Positions 7,506-15,286 of a stretch of 64,000 nt of DNA are shown here, piece by piece (position 1 is the first letter of the stretch; every line of letters begins with the position of its first letter). The position numbers and the translations under genes are program-made. The notes under the pieces are model-generated. The model made no database searches. It worked only from the letters and a program-made list of their open reading frames with translations, and was not told the DNA's origin. This DNA is from Campylobacter concisus (lineage in GTDB: Bacteria; Campylobacterota; Campylobacteria; Campylobacterales; Campylobacteraceae). Location of the stretch: NCBI RefSeq assembly GCF_002165775.1, contig NZ_NDYP01000002.1, positions 1 through 64,000 on the forward strand, in the 5' to 3' direction.

Positions 7506-8993
7506 ATGCGACCATCCCAGTTGCTACATTATGATTATAGTGTGGTAAAACTCTTTATGTTCTCCACGATATTTTTTGGTATTGTTGGCATGGCTATTGG
7601 TGTTTTGGTGGCTTTCCAGCTTGCCTGTCCTGATCTAAACTATATAGCTGGTGAGTATTCGGCATTTGGTAGATTGCGTCCTCTTCATACTAACGGTATC
7701 ATTTTTGGTTTTATGCTCTCTGGTATATTTGCCACTTGGTATTACATAGGACAGCGTGTTCTAAAAGTATCAATGAGCGAATCTCCGTTTTTGATGTTCA
7801 TTGGTAAGCTTCATTTTTGGCTTTATATATTTGTTATGATTCTAGCTGTTGTGACGCTTTTTATGGGCGAGAGTACATCTAAGGAGTATGCCGAGCTTGA
7901 GTGGCCACTAGATATTGCAGTAGTAGTAGTCTGGGTGCTTTGGGGCATAAGTATATTTGGACTTATTGGTATTCGCCGTGAGAAAACACTTTACATCTCG
8001 GTTTGGTATTACATTGCTACATTTCTTGGCGTTGCTATGCTTTATCTATTTAATAACATGGAAATTCCAACAAGGCTAGTTAGTGGATATGGCTCATGGC
8101 TACACTCAGTTTCGATGTATGCTGGCTCTAATGATGCTTTGGTTCAGTGGTGGTACGGTCACAACGCAGTTGCGTTTGTATTTACAGTAGCGATCATCGC
8201 CCAAATTTATTATTTCTTGCCAAAAGAGAGCGGACAGCCAATATTTTCTTATAAGCTTTCGTTATTTTCATTCTGGGGCCTTATGTTTATCTATCTTTGG
8301 GCTGGCGGTCACCACCTAATATATACTGCTGTGCCTGATTGGATGCAGACTATGGGTTCAGTTTTTTCTATTGTTTTGATTTTGCCTTCTTGGGGCTCAG
8401 CTATTAATATGCTTCTTACAATGAAAGGCGAATGGACACAACTTCGCGAGAGCCCGCTTATTAAATTTATGATTTTAGCTTCAACTTTTTATATGTTTTC
8501 AACTCTTGAAGGCCCTATCTTGGCTATCAAATCTGTAAATGCACTAGCTCACTATACTGACTGGGTGCCAGGACACGTACATGATGGTGCACTTGGCTGG
8601 GTTGGTTTTATGACTATGGCAGCACTTTATCATATGACACCACGTGTCTTTAAGCGCGAAATTTATTCAAAATCCTTAATGGAAGCTCAATTTTGGATAC
8701 AAACAACAGGTATCGTTTTATACTTTGCTTCTATGTGGATTGCTGGTATTACGCAAGGCATGATGTGGAGAGCAACTGATAGCTATGGAAATTTACTCTA
8801 CTCATTTATTGATACTGTTGTAGTACTTATACCTTATTATTACATTAGAGCTATTGGTGGGCTTTTGTATTTGATTGGCTTTTTGATGTTTGCTTACAAT
8901 ATCTACAAATCAACTTCTGCTAAAGCTATTTTGGCAGAGCCAAAAAGTGCAACGCCTATGGGCGGTGCTAAAGCCAATGCGGAGGTGATGTGA
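7506..8993 (+). CDS. ccoN: cbb3-type cytochrome c oxidase subunit I
   Basis: The catalytic subunit (495 residues, about 12 helices) of the high-affinity oxidase used for microaerobic respiration. It binds haem b and the haem b3-CuB centre. Conserved histidines are in LHTNGIIFGF, WWYGHNAVAF, AGGHHLIYTA and VPGHVHDGALGW. An AGGAGG ribosome-binding site lies seven bases before the ATG. First gene of the ccoNOQP operon; its stop overlaps the ccoO start. Confidence 0.97.
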   Translation: MRPSQLLHYDYSVVKLFMFSTIFFGIVGMAIGVLVAFQLACPDLNYIAGEYSAFGRLRPLHTNGIIFGFMLSGIFATWYYIGQRVLKVSMSESPFLMFIGKLHFWLYIFVMILAVVTLFMGESTSKEYAELEWPLDIAVVVVWVLWGISIFGLIGIRREKTLYISVWYYIATFLGVAMLYLFNNMEIPTRLVSGYGSWLHSVSMYAGSNDALVQWWYGHNAVAFVFTVAIIAQIYYFLPKESGQPIFSYKLSLFSFWGLMFIYLWAGGHHLIYTAVPDWMQTMGSVFSIVLILPSWGSAINMLLTMKGEWTQLRESPLIKFMILASTFYMFSTLEGPILAIKSVNALAHYTDWVPGHVHDGALGWVGFMTMAALYHMTPRVFKREIYSKSLMEAQFWIQTTGIVLYFASMWIAGITQGMMWRATDSYGNLLYSFIDTVVVLIPYYYIRAIGGLLYLIGFLMFAYNIYKSTSAKAILAEPKSATPMGGAKANAEVM

Positions 8994-9658
8994 TGTTTGC
9001 TTGGTTAGAAAAAAATCCATTCTTTTTTGCAGTTTGCGTCTTTATCGTCATAGCTTATGCTGGTGTGGTAGAAATTTTACCTGACTTTGCAAATAGAGCT
9101 AGGCCACTTGAGGGCACAAAGCCTTATACGGTTTTAGAGCTTGCTGGAAAAAAAATATATATACAAAATGGTTGCAACACTTGTCACTCACAGATGATAC
9201 GTCCGTTTAAAGCAGAGACTGATAGATACGGCATGTACTCGCTAAGTGGCGAATTTGCTTATGATCGTCCGCATCTTTGGGGTTCAAAAAGAACTGGCCC
9301 AGATCTTATGCGTGTGGGTAATTATAGAACGACAGATTGGCATGAAAATCATATGTTAAACCCAGCCTCTGTTGTGCCAGGTTCGATCATGCCGGCATAT
9401 CCATTTTTATTTAAGAAAAATGCTGACATAGAGACTGCTTACGCTGAAGCACTAACTGTTAAAAAGGTCTTTAATACGCCTTATGATGAGAAAGATATGC
9501 CAGCTCTTGGTACTTTTGAGCAAGCAAATGCTAACGTGAAAGAGCAGGCTGCAAGTATCGTTGAAAGTATGAAAGACGAGCAAGTAAAAAGTGCTTTTGC
9601 AAAGGGTGAAATTCGTCAGATCGTGGCACTTATCGCCTATCTAAATAGCCTAAAATAG
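8993..9658 (+). CDS. ccoO: cbb3-type oxidase subunit II, monohaem cytochrome c
   Basis: A 221-residue membrane-anchored c-type cytochrome with one N-terminal helix and the haem site NGCNTCHSQM, with PGSIMPAYP carrying the probable axial Met. It passes electrons from CcoP to CcoN. I prefer the ATG at 8993, overlapping the ccoN stop by one base and preceded by GGAGG; a GTG three bases earlier is also in frame. Confidence 0.96.
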   Translation: MFAWLEKNPFFFAVCVFIVIAYAGVVEILPDFANRARPLEGTKPYTVLELAGKKIYIQNGCNTCHSQMIRPFKAETDRYGMYSLSGEFAYDRPHLWGSKRTGPDLMRVGNYRTTDWHENHMLNPASVVPGSIMPAYPFLFKKNADIETAYAEALTVKKVFNTPYDEKDMPALGTFEQANANVKEQAASIVESMKDEQVKSAFAKGEIRQIVALIAYLNSLK

Positions 9659-9667
9659 GAGTTAGTA

Positions 9668-9877
9668 ATGGACATTAGAGAACTTCAAGCTTATGGCTAT
9701 TTTATTTTGACAGCATTTTTAGCTATCACTTTGTATGCTTATTTTTTTCATCTTTATAAAAGTGAAAAGCAAGGTAGAAGAAATTATGAGAAGTATTCAA
9801 GATTAGCCCTAGATGATGAGATCGGTAGTAAAATTTTAGAGCAAAAGGCTACAAAGGAGAGCGTATGCAATGGCTAA
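9668..9877 (+). CDS. ccoQ: cbb3-type oxidase small subunit
   Basis: A 69-residue protein with one transmembrane helix (residues ~9-29) and a charged cytoplasmic tail, typical of CcoQ, which stabilises the assembled oxidase. It sits in the usual place between ccoO and ccoP and overlaps ccoP by 13 bases. Confidence 0.9.
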   Translation: MDIRELQAYGYFILTAFLAITLYAYFFHLYKSEKQGRRNYEKYSRLALDDEIGSKILEQKATKESVCNG

Positions 9878-10728
9878 ATTTAGAAGATAATATAAATTTA
9901 CTTGCGTTAATAGGTGCCATCTTAATTATCGTACTAACTGTCGTTGTAGCTGGCAAGTATGTTGGTCAAATGAAAGTTAAAAAAGATGAAAGCGTAGAGC
10001 TTAGCGAGCACAACTGGGATGGGATAGGCGAGTATAAAAATCCAGTTCCATTTGGTTGGGCGGTAGTTTTTTTACTAACTCTTGTTTGGGCGATCTGGTA
10101 TTACTTACTTGGTTATCCACTAAATTCTTACTCACAAATCGGTGAATATAATAAAGAAGTAAAAGAGGCAAACGCTAAATTTGAAAAAGAGTATGCAAAC
10201 CCAAGCAAAGAAACACTTCATGCTATGGGAGAGAGCGTATTTTTGGTGCAATGCTCAGCATGTCATGGTATCACAGGCGATGGCATTGGTGGTAAAGCTG
10301 CAAATTTACAAATTTGGGGTAGCGAACAAGGAATAATTGATACGATACTAAATGGCTCAAAGGGGCTTGATTATCCTATGGGTGAGATGCCAGCTGGGCT
10401 AGCTGATGCTAATGGAGCAAAGGCTATCGCAGCTTATGTTGCAAAAGAGATAAGTGCTATAAAAAGTACAAAAAATGAAAATTTAGTAGCTATGGGAAAA
10501 GAGCTTTACGCAGCTTGTGCAGCTTGTCACGGAGATGATGGCAAGGGCATGGATGGTATGTCGGCTGATCTTAGTAAATATGGTTCAAGTGAGTTCATCG
10601 TAGATGTACTAAATCGTGGTAAAAACGGCAATATCGGTGTTATGCCTAAATTTAATGATGGCAGATTAAACGAGATACAACAAAAAGCAGTTGGCGAATA
10701 TGTCATATCGCTATCAAAGGGCGAATAA
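9865..10728 (+). CDS. ccoP: cbb3-type oxidase subunit III, dihaem cytochrome c
   Basis: A 287-residue dihaem cytochrome c, the electron entry point of the oxidase. Two transmembrane helices lie near residues 10-30 and 63-85, followed by two periplasmic cytochrome c domains with haem motifs QCSACHG and ACAACHG and axial-Met regions GEMPAG and IGVMPKF. It is preceded by AAAGGAGAG. It ends one base into the next gene. Confidence 0.97.
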   Translation: MQWLNLEDNINLLALIGAILIIVLTVVVAGKYVGQMKVKKDESVELSEHNWDGIGEYKNPVPFGWAVVFLLTLVWAIWYYLLGYPLNSYSQIGEYNKEVKEANAKFEKEYANPSKETLHAMGESVFLVQCSACHGITGDGIGGKAANLQIWGSEQGIIDTILNGSKGLDYPMGEMPAGLADANGAKAIAAYVAKEISAIKSTKNENLVAMGKELYAACAACHGDDGKGMDGMSADLSKYGSSEFIVDVLNRGKNGNIGVMPKFNDGRLNEIQQKAVGEYVISLSKGE

Positions 10729-10940
10729 TGGAAAATAAAAATAGAAATATCTTTGCTTTAAATGGTATTAGCGGTTATTTGGTGGCAGTTTTGCTTTTGC
10801 TATCTATCCTTGGCGTACTTACTTATATTGGTATTGGCTTGCAAAAAGATGTAGCAACCAAGCCTTACTCATTAAAAGATGCAAGTAGCATTGAGATGAA
10901 GAGCGTTGATAACGCTAAACACGTCATTATAAAGGAGTAG
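10728..10940 (+). CDS. DUF4006 family small membrane protein
   Basis: A 70-residue protein with one transmembrane helix (residues ~17-38) and a short polar tail. It fits DUF4006, a family found downstream of ccoP in Campylobacter and relatives. A role in cbb3 oxidase assembly or stability is inferred from position. Its start overlaps the ccoP stop by one base. Confidence 0.8.
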   Translation: MENKNRNIFALNGISGYLVAVLLLLSILGVLTYIGIGLQKDVATKPYSLKDASSIEMKSVDNAKHVIIKE

Positions 10941-10942
10941 CG

Positions 10943-11044
10943 ATGCTAGGCATAATAGAAAAAGCCATAATCTTGCTGATAGTTGTTGCAGGAGCTATTT
11001 GTGCGTGGTCAGTGCTTACATCAAACCACCTTTTTGTAGGCTAG
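10943..11044 (+). CDS. 33-residue membrane peptide in the cco operon
   Basis: A short frame two bases after the DUF4006 stop, preceded by AAAGGAG. It encodes about 33 residues beginning MLGIIEKAIILLIVVAGAI, one hydrophobic helix with a short polar end. Tight spacing and a good ribosome-binding site support it as a real gene. Function is unknown; it may be a small oxidase-associated subunit (inference). Confidence 0.65.
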   Translation: MLGIIEKAIILLIVVAGAICAWSVLTSNHLFVG

Positions 11045-11046
11045 GT

Positions 11047-11616
11047 GTGAGAAAATTTATACTCATTTTTATATTTTTGCTCTCGCAAAGTTTGGCTTTG
11101 GGAGCAAATTTTGTGATAAATAATGATGAAATTCTAAGCCAAAAAGTAAGTGCAAAGCTAAATGAGATCGGCAGTGAGCTTTACGCAAAAAGCGGTATAA
11201 ATTTAGTAGTTGGCGTATATAAAGATGGTGAGCTAGAAGCTCTTTTTAAAGAGCAAAACCTTAGCTCACCTTATGCTTTTTTACTGCTTATAAAGGATAA
11301 AAAGAAAGTAGAAATTTTTGCCGATGCTAATACTTCAAAACTTTTTAATAAAGAACAAATTTTAAGTGTAAATCCAGAATCAGGAACGATAATTCCTATT
11401 TTGGTTTCTAAAAATGGCAAAGATGTCTATAACGCTGCTATATTAAATGGTTACGCTGATATTGCCGAGCAAATCGCATCTAGCTTAAATTTTCAGCTTG
11501 AAAGTAGTGTTGGAAATTCAAACAAAACTACGTTAAATTTTTTAAGATTTTTCATCTATGGTTTGGTTGTATTTTTTGTAATTGTTGTCTTTTATAAAAA
11601 GGTAAAAAATGGATAA
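11047..11616 (+). CDS. TPM-domain-like membrane protein
   Basis: About 189 residues, starting at a GTG (11047) that gives a clean signal sequence (MRKFILIFIFLLSQ, cleavage near ALG-AN). A longer frame to 10999 is possible but would overlap the upstream peptide. The body looks like a TPM (YgcG-like) domain: an early SAKLNEIGSELYAKSGINLVV helix-strand and a later PYAFLLLIKDKKKVEI strand. One transmembrane helix lies near the C-terminus. The domain probably faces the periplasm and the gene belongs to the cco operon. Role unknown. Confidence 0.7.
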   Translation: MRKFILIFIFLLSQSLALGANFVINNDEILSQKVSAKLNEIGSELYAKSGINLVVGVYKDGELEALFKEQNLSSPYAFLLLIKDKKKVEIFADANTSKLFNKEQILSVNPESGTIIPILVSKNGKDVYNAAILNGYADIAEQIASSLNFQLESSVGNSNKTTLNFLRFFIYGLVVFFVIVVFYKKVKNG

Positions 11617-12079
11617 AAAAACCTTTTGGCCTTATACTATCGTACTTAGCTTTATTGCTATCATTATCGCTTGTGCAGTAACGATCATTATAGCACTGAA
11701 ACATCCAGTCGAGATGGATAGCTCCTATATGCAAAGCTACCAAAATGTCGATGAAAATATAACCTTTATCAAAGAGAGTGAAAAACGCTTTGATGAGAAA
11801 TTTGATCTAAAATTTGAGCCAAATTTTAATACCCTAAATGCCAAGTTTAAATTTCATCTAACTCCTAAAAAAGGAGAAATTTCAGCTTTAAAATATGAAA
11901 TTTTACTCACTCGCCCACAGACAAATAAAGAAAATAAAATTTTAAGAGCTTCATGGCATGAAAATGATCTAGTAAGTGAAGAAACAAGCCTAAAAGAAGG
12001 CAGGTGGCAGCTACTTTTAAGGCTAAGTGACACTAATGATACAAGGTATTATAAATTTGATCTTAATGTCACAAAATGA
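11609..12079 (+). CDS. FixH/CcoH-like membrane protein
   Basis: A 156-residue protein with one N-terminal transmembrane helix (residues ~8-30) and a periplasmic immunoglobulin-like domain ending in RWQLLLRLSDTNDTRYYKF, as in the FixH family. FixH/CcoH proteins support cbb3 oxidase assembly. It overlaps the TPM gene by eight bases and closes the cco operon. Confidence 0.75.
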   Translation: MDKKTFWPYTIVLSFIAIIIACAVTIIIALKHPVEMDSSYMQSYQNVDENITFIKESEKRFDEKFDLKFEPNFNTLNAKFKFHLTPKKGEISALKYEILLTRPQTNKENKILRASWHENDLVSEETSLKEGRWQLLLRLSDTNDTRYYKFDLNVTK

Positions 12080-12202
12080 TCTTAAAATCGTAGCTTTGGT
12101 ATCTGGGAAAGATTTCAAAGCTAGATTTAAATTTTAACAAACTAATCTTTTTGGCTAAAACTAAAACCAAGTTGCTAAGTTCTTATCAAATAAAGCTATA
12201 AA

Positions 12203-12790
12203 TCAAATCTCTTTAAATCCAAAATTTAATCCCAAACGCTCGCAAGTGCCGACATATTCTTTAAATTTATAGATTAATGGATGCCATTTTTGCGTATCTA
12301 TCTTTTCATCTTTTAGCAAATTTTCATCTACAAAAATGCCTGTAATCTTACAAGTAACGATGCTAAACCACTCTTTTAACTCTATCTTTTCTACAGCCGT
12401 TTCTATCTGTATCTTACACTCTTTTATCCTGACGGTTTTTGCATTTATGCCAGGCTCTTTGTTGAGATTTGCCACCTTAAATTTGTCGTGCTCGTAGATG
12501 TAGCCAAGATTCTTTTTTTCTTCTGGCACGTTACTATCGCCAGTTAGTTTTTCCATTTTTTGCACAGCTTCTAACAGACCCTCATCACATAAATTTAGCG
12601 TGATATCTGAACCATTTTTGATATTTTTAAAGCCTTGATTTTCAATGCCTATGCCAAGCACCACTGTATTTCCTAACGTCCAAGAAGATGAAAGCACCGT
12701 GATATCATCGTTTGTGTTTTTATCTTTTGTGGTAGCCAGCAAAACCGGAAAGCCGTAGTAAAAACCTTGTCTGTTTAACTCTTTATGCAT
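12203..12790 (-). CDS. flavin reductase-like (FMN-binding split barrel) protein
   Basis: A 195-residue protein starting MHKELNRQGFYYGFPVLLAT, with VLSSSWTLGNTVVLGIG and an EYVGTCERLGLNFGF C-terminus. This fits the FMN-binding split-barrel flavin reductase family, which includes flavoredoxins; the physiological partner is not evident. It is transcribed towards the cco operon end and away from the addB-like gene. An AAAGGAG lies upstream. Confidence 0.8.
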   Translation of the reverse strand: MHKELNRQGFYYGFPVLLATTKDKNTNDDITVLSSSWTLGNTVVLGIGIENQGFKNIKNGSDITLNLCDEGLLEAVQKMEKLTGDSNVPEEKKNLGYIYEHDKFKVANLNKEPGINAKTVRIKECKIQIETAVEKIELKEWFSIVTCKITGIFVDENLLKDEKIDTQKWHPLIYKFKEYVGTCERLGLNFGFKEI

Positions 12791-12940
12791 TTTTACTCCT
12801 TTTTTATGATTGTAGCTTTTGGCTCTTTAAGGCTTAAAATTTTAATGTATTTAGATAAAAATTTAAAGCTTTACCTAAGCGTAAAAAGCGCTCTTTTATC
12901 AGCATTTAGCTATCATTGCTTAAAAATTTAAGAGAGAAAA

Positions 12941-15286
12941 ATGCATAACCTAAATCAACTTTTTGTATTTACGAACTCTCGTAAGATTCGTGAATTTAAT
13001 GCAAGTTTTAATGATGAGCTAATCCCAAAAAGCCTAAGTATCGCCGAGTTTTATAAAAAGATAGTTTATGTAGATGGTAGGTTTGAGATTGATAGCACCT
13101 ATGCTTTGGTGCTTATGAATAGAGCCTGTGCCAGTGTCAAAAAGGCAAACTCGGTTCTTAAAATTCCAACTGAGTTTTTTGAATTTTTGAAAAATAATGA
13201 CTATCTTTTTTCATTTTTTAAAGAGCTAGCTATTAGTAAAAAGAGTATTGCTGAGATCAAATTTAACGATATTTACGCTAACTTTGAGGAGCATTTAAAC
13301 ATACTTGAAGAGGTTTTAAAAGAGTATGAGAGATTGCTTGATAGAGAAAATCTCTACGATGATATAACCTTGCCAAAAATTTACTCCATTAATGAAGGCT
13401 ATATCAGAAGCTTTAGTGAAATTTCACTACACATAGATGGAATTTTAAGCGAATTTGAGTGGGAAATTTTAGAGAAAATCTCAAAGCTAACTACGCTAAA
13501 AATTATCTTTCAAACTAGTGTTTTCAACACAAAGCTAATCAATAAAATAAGGCAAATTTCAGCTATTAACGAGATTGAAAATTACAAAAAATATGAGCTA
13601 AATTTAAAGACAAATGAGCTAATTTGCTTAGAAAATATCAAAAAATTTGAGCCAGTCTTAGAAAAGCGGTTTGCCACTAGAAGCCTGCAATGTGCCTACG
13701 CTATGGCAAAGGCGAGCGAGTTTGTGCGTGATGGAATAAAGCCTGAAAACATCGCTGTCATATTGCCAGATGAGAGTTTTAGTGAAATTTTAAGGCTTCA
13801 TGATAGCAATAAAATTTTTAACTATGCTATGGGCGAGAGCTTTAAAAATACAAAATTTTATGAGACGTTTTTTTACATTACAAGAGCGATAAACGAAGAG
13901 ATAAAGCCAGTTTTTGATCAAAGTAAGTGTGAGAGCTACGAGGAGCTTGGTTTTATCTTGAACACACTTGGCGTAAGCGAAGAGCTTTTTAATAAATTTA
14001 AATCAAGCTATTTTGATCTTTGCGATTTTGCTAAATTTAAAGGGCTAATAGATGAGCTTTTAACTCTTGAAAATGAGCCAAGATGCGAAGAGAAGCTCGC
14101 GCTTGAGCTTTTTAGGATTGAGAATTTATGTAGGTATTTTAGCTTTAGCTTAAAGCAGTTAAGTGAAATTTTCTTGCTAAATATCTCGCGCCTTAGCATC
14201 GATGATGTGGGTGGTGGAAAGATCAGTGTCATGGGCATGCTAGAGAGTCGTGGAATGAAATTTGATGGCGTGATCATAGTTGACTTTAATGATAACTTCA
14301 TCCCAGCAAGAAGCACAAATGAGATGTTTTTAAACTCAAAAGTGAGGCAAAAGGCAGGGCTTATAAGCTACCTTGAGCGTGAAAATTTGCAGAGATTTTA
14401 CTATGAAAGCCTTATAAACAATGCCAAAAAGGTCGCCATAAGCTGTGTTTTAAACGAAGAGAGTATTCCTTCGAGATTTTTAAAAAATTTCAAAACAATA
14501 AAAGATGAGAAATTTAGTGACGAGGCATATTTAAAATTATTTTTAAAAGGAAATACAAGCCTAAATTTAAGCGATGATGAGATCATTTTGGAGCATGATT
14601 TTTTCACTAGACCGCTATCATTTTCGACACTAAATTTATTTCTAACTTGCCCAAGAAAGTATTATTACGCAAAGATAGCTGGTATAAAAGGAGCAAAAGC
14701 CATAGCAACTGAGCCAGGATCTAAGCAAGGAAATAGCGTGCATAAGGCGCTTTATGAATACTACACGAGTGAATTTTATAGACAAAAAAATATATTTGAT
14801 TTGGCTATTTTTAAAGAAATACTTGCAAAGCAAGATTTTTCTTCGCTTGAGCTTGAGATTTGGTCGCAGAAATTTAAAGAATACGCAGAGTTTGAAAATG
14901 AACGTTTAAGTGCTGGCTTTAGAGTGCTTGAGTGCGAAAAAGACATAGAGAGCAGTTTTTGTGATGTAAAGATAAAAGGCATTATCGATAGGATCGATGC
15001 TAGCCCTGATGGTGAGCCTTTTATACTTGATTATAAAACTGGTGAGGCAAATGCGAACTCGCTTCAGCTTGCATTTTATGAAGCACTTTATGGTAGCGAG
15101 GTAAAAAGTGCTTATTTTGCTCTAAAGAATGAGCCTGTGCTTATCAGCTCTAAAAAAAGCGTGGATGATCTAAAGGCTGAGATAGAAAATCTAAAGAGCA
15201 TAAATAACACTAAGATAAATTTTGAAAGAAAGAGCGGAGCTTGTAAATTTTGCGAGTATGTCATACTTTGTAGGAGAGAGTTATGA
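12941..15286 (+). CDS. addB: AddB-like PD-(D/E)xK recombination nuclease subunit
   Basis: A 781-residue protein. Residues ~250-560 resemble an inactivated UvrD-like helicase scaffold. The C-terminal nuclease domain has GNSVHKALYEYY, then ILDYKTGEAN with catalytic Asp and Lys. The cysteines in FLTCPRKYYY and CKFCEYVILC fit the iron-sulphur staple of AddB. It works with the next gene in double-strand break processing. The stop overlaps the addA start (ATGA). Sequence is diverged from Bacillus AddB, so the symbol rests on context and motif order. Confidence 0.85.
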   Translation: MHNLNQLFVFTNSRKIREFNASFNDELIPKSLSIAEFYKKIVYVDGRFEIDSTYALVLMNRACASVKKANSVLKIPTEFFEFLKNNDYLFSFFKELAISKKSIAEIKFNDIYANFEEHLNILEEVLKEYERLLDRENLYDDITLPKIYSINEGYIRSFSEISLHIDGILSEFEWEILEKISKLTTLKIIFQTSVFNTKLINKIRQISAINEIENYKKYELNLKTNELICLENIKKFEPVLEKRFATRSLQCAYAMAKASEFVRDGIKPENIAVILPDESFSEILRLHDSNKIFNYAMGESFKNTKFYETFFYITRAINEEIKPVFDQSKCESYEELGFILNTLGVSEELFNKFKSSYFDLCDFAKFKGLIDELLTLENEPRCEEKLALELFRIENLCRYFSFSLKQLSEIFLLNISRLSIDDVGGGKISVMGMLESRGMKFDGVIIVDFNDNFIPARSTNEMFLNSKVRQKAGLISYLERENLQRFYYESLINNAKKVAISCVLNEESIPSRFLKNFKTIKDEKFSDEAYLKLFLKGNTSLNLSDDEIILEHDFFTRPLSFSTLNLFLTCPRKYYYAKIAGIKGAKAIATEPGSKQGNSVHKALYEYYTSEFYRQKNIFDLAIFKEILAKQDFSSLELEIWSQKFKEYAEFENERLSAGFRVLECEKDIESSFCDVKIKGIIDRIDASPDGEPFILDYKTGEANANSLQLAFYEALYGSEVKSAYFALKNEPVLISSKKSVDDLKAEIENLKSINNTKINFERKSGACKFCEYVILCRREL

